From: Chloroflexota bacterium
GTDB lineage: Bacteria; Chloroflexota; UBA5177; JANWHV01
Direction of reading: 5' to 3'
DNA: 6,054 bases
NCBI GenBank assembly: GCA_025924845.1
Contig: JAICHN010000320.1
Span: forward strand, 1 to 6,054
Part shown: positions 5,194 to 6,054 of the stretch, piece after piece
Layout of the letters: each line of letters begins with the position of its first letter
How positions within the stretch are numbered: position 1 is the stretch's first letter
Position numbers and translations under genes: made by a program
Notes under the pieces: generated by a model
Told to the model about the DNA's origin: nothing
Seen by the model: only the letters and a program-made list of their open reading frames with translations
The model's database searches: none

Positions 5194-5200
5194 AAGGAGG
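5194..5200 (+). promoter_or_regulatory. Very strong Shine-Dalgarno before a 12-codon ORF
   Basis: AAGGAGG lies 7 bases before ATG 5208. It is the best ribosome binding site in the window, yet the frame it opens (MANDAGKDAGWS) stops at 5244-5246. It is probably the surviving start of a gene whose body has been lost or frameshifted; a short leader peptide is the alternative. Confidence 0.5.
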
Positions 5201-5208
5201 ACGAGGAA

Positions 5209-5409
5209 TGGCGAACGACGCCGGGAAAGACGCGGGGTGGTCCTAGAGCGCTGGTCCCTGCGCCCGGGCACGACCTTCGAGAGCCCGCGCCCTCATCCCT
5301 CGTACGTTCCTGCTGTCTCGACGCCGCCGACGGCAGGCTCATCGCCAACCGGCGCGGTGACCACAACCGACTTGGCTTCGCTCTCCAACTGGGGTTTCCG
5401 TGCCGATAG
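5209..5409 (+). pseudogene. Decayed N-terminal fragment resembling a Tn3-family transposase (DUF4158 region)
   Basis: In the frame ending at the TAG at 5407-5409 the sequence reads LDAADGRLIANRRGDHNRLG followed by FALQLGF. This closely matches the N-terminal DUF4158 segment of Tn3-family TnpA proteins, where D-A-D-R-x-L-I-x-x-R-R-G-D-H-N-R-L-G-F-A-L-Q-L is a familiar block. TnpA is normally about 950-1000 residues; here at most about 65 codons are open, there is no start codon in frame, and the following 115 bases show no continuation. No Tn3 terminal inverted repeat, resolvase gene or res site is visible. The 5' boundary is uncertain; the well-supported part is about 5317-5400. The strong Shine-Dalgarno at 5194 and ATG 5208 lie in a neighbouring frame, so they could be its original start before a frameshift. 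Confidence 0.5.
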
Positions 5410-5510
5410 CTCGGAGAGTATCACCGCGTTGCTCCATTGGTCACATTTTCTCGATGGAATCGGTCATACTAGTAGCCGGCGAGTGGCAGCCGGCACGACG
5501 CAACGAGTGT

Positions 5511-5516
5511 AAGGAG
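5511..5516 (+). promoter_or_regulatory. Ribosome binding site of the VOC gene
   Basis: AAGGAG lies 8 bases before ATG 5525, a standard spacing that fixes the start. Confidence 0.7.
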
Positions 5517-5524
5517 TTCAGTAC

Positions 5525-5869
5525 ATGGCACCTAGCGCCAACCTCATCGTCTATCCGGTCAAAAATCTCGCGCAAGCGAAGGCACTGTACAGCAAGCTCT
5601 TGGGGGTTGACCCCTATGTGGATGAACCATACTATGTGGGCTTCCGTACCAGTGACCAAGAACTGGGTTTGGATCCAAACGGCCACAGGAGCGGGCAGAC
5701 CGGGCCCATAGTGTATTGGCGTGTTGAAGACATTAAGGCGAGCTTACAGGAACTCGTTGATGCCGGGGCCGAGATCCAGAAACCAGTCACCGATGTGGGC
5801 CGCGGCCTGCTGATTGCCTGGGTGAAAGATGCCGACGGCAACGCCACCGGCCTGAGGCAGGAGCCATAG
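5525..5869 (+). CDS. VOC (glyoxalase/bleomycin-resistance fold) family protein
   Basis: 114-residue single-domain-length VOC protein with two beta-alpha-beta-beta-beta modules. Module 1: strand NLIVYPV (6-12), helix LAQAKALYSKLLG, then PYYVGFRT and QELGLDPNG. Module 2: strand PIVYWRVEDI, helix KASLQELVDAGAEI, then KPVTDVGRGLLIAWVKDADGN and a last strand. VOC members include lyases, dioxygenases and drug-binding proteins, so the substrate is unknown. The usual metal ligands are not evident: no His in the first strand (N6 region), no His/Gln in the PIVYWRV strand, and the final-strand Glu after D-x-D-G-N is replaced (GNATGLRQ). This points to a non-metal, ligand-binding or otherwise divergent member. 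AAGGAG precedes ATG 5525 by 8 bases. No neighbour suggests a role. Confidence 0.85.
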   Translation: MAPSANLIVYPVKNLAQAKALYSKLLGVDPYVDEPYYVGFRTSDQELGLDPNGHRSGQTGPIVYWRVEDIKASLQELVDAGAEIQKPVTDVGRGLLIAWVKDADGNATGLRQEP

Positions 5870-5942
5870 GGCCGGCTGCCGGCAGGCGCCTCTGGGCCTA
5901 TTACCGAACCTTATGGGCCTCCCGGCAAGCGCCGAGTGCCGC

Positions 5943-5976
5943 GGGGGGGGGCCCCGCCCGGCCCCCCCCCCCCCCC
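5943..5976. repeat. Homopolymer runs: 9 G (5943-5951) and 15 C (5962-5976)
   Basis: A run of nine G and a run of fifteen C lie within 34 bases, followed by further C-rich and A-rich runs to the window end. Such texture is unlike the rest of the window and is typical of low-quality consensus near a contig end. The start of any gene beyond 5870 cannot be judged from this stretch. Confidence 0.75.
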
Positions 5977-6054
5977 GGAATTCGGGGCGAACGGCAGCAC
6001 CCCCCGCGCCGAGAGGAAAAAAGAAAACACCCCCCACAAAAACCGCGGTTGCAC

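Larger units (their letters stand above)
5131..5524. other. 394-base interval without an intact gene
   Basis: Between the PP-loop gene and the VOC gene I see no complete gene. It contains a possible -10 (CATAAT, 5168-5173), a strong Shine-Dalgarno (5194-5200) opening a 12-codon ORF (5208-5246), and a transposase-like fragment in another frame (about 5209-5409). One frame stays open to 5512, but its product is Pro/Ser/Arg-rich and looks like a shadow. Confidence 0.5.

Noticed and set aside
4744..5271. 175-codon minus-strand ORF opposite the PP-loop gene
   Set aside because: Shadow of the motif-bearing plus-strand gene; no features of its own.
5084..5512. 142-codon plus-strand ORF between the PP-loop and VOC genes
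   Set aside because: It starts inside the PP-loop gene, has no ribosome binding site, is Pro/Ser/Arg-rich, and overlaps the better-matching transposase-like frame.
5978..5983. EcoRI site GAATTC next to the poly-C run as a cloning junction
   Set aside because: A single 6-base site is expected by chance and no vector-like sequence flanks it.
1..6054. CRISPR array, tRNA or rRNA genes
   Set aside because: No regularly spaced repeats, cloverleaf-like sequence with a conserved T-loop, or rRNA-like segments were seen on either strand.

Overview
The window is GC-rich bacterial chromosome, possibly Chloroflexota or another high-GC lineage. That placement rests only on GC-rich third codon positions and the general look of the proteins, so it is weak. 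It looks like a gene-sparse accessory stretch: short operons, a toxin-antitoxin pair, at least two decayed gene remnants, and several hundred bases without intact genes. The last ~110 bases are unusually homopolymer-rich and resemble a poor-quality contig end.

Left part (1-2152, plus strand). The window opens inside an ATPase of the archaeal-type ATPase_2/DUF234 family: a P-loop domain, a winged helix and a C-terminal PD-(D/E)XK-like nuclease fold. Its true start lies left of position 1. A spacer with a GC-rich hairpin and small palindromes follows. Next is a tightly coupled type II toxin-antitoxin operon: a ribbon-helix-helix antitoxin (1605-1829) and a MazF/PemK endoribonuclease toxin (1829-2152), joined by a TGATG stop/start overlap.

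Middle (2153-3330). There is a broken 5' gene fragment with a good ribosome binding site at 2243. It resembles the N-terminus of DinB-like maleylpyruvate-isomerase N-terminal proteins and is cut short at a heptanucleotide tandem repeat. Nearby are open stretches in other frames that I cannot identify. An intact 140-residue protein of unknown function follows (2680-3102), then a spacer carrying a perfect 16-bp palindrome.

Right part (3331-5869). A divergent pair shares an 84-bp intergenic region. Leftward is a BtuF-like cobalamin-binding protein without a signal peptide (3331-4251). Rightward is a PP-loop ATPase of the Dph6/COG2102 type (4336-5130). Then comes a non-coding stretch with a strong Shine-Dalgarno site opening only a 12-codon ORF, overlapping a decayed N-terminal fragment that resembles Tn3-family transposases. 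A small VOC/glyoxalase-fold protein (5525-5869) is the last gene.

I see no CRISPR array, tRNA, rRNA or complete mobile element. I found no convincing undescribed multi-gene system. The most interesting items are the heptamer repeat that sets the reading frame of the 2243 ORF, the transposase remnant, the BtuF/PP-loop divergent pair with a possibly leaderless btuF-type transcript, and the intact orphan at 2680.
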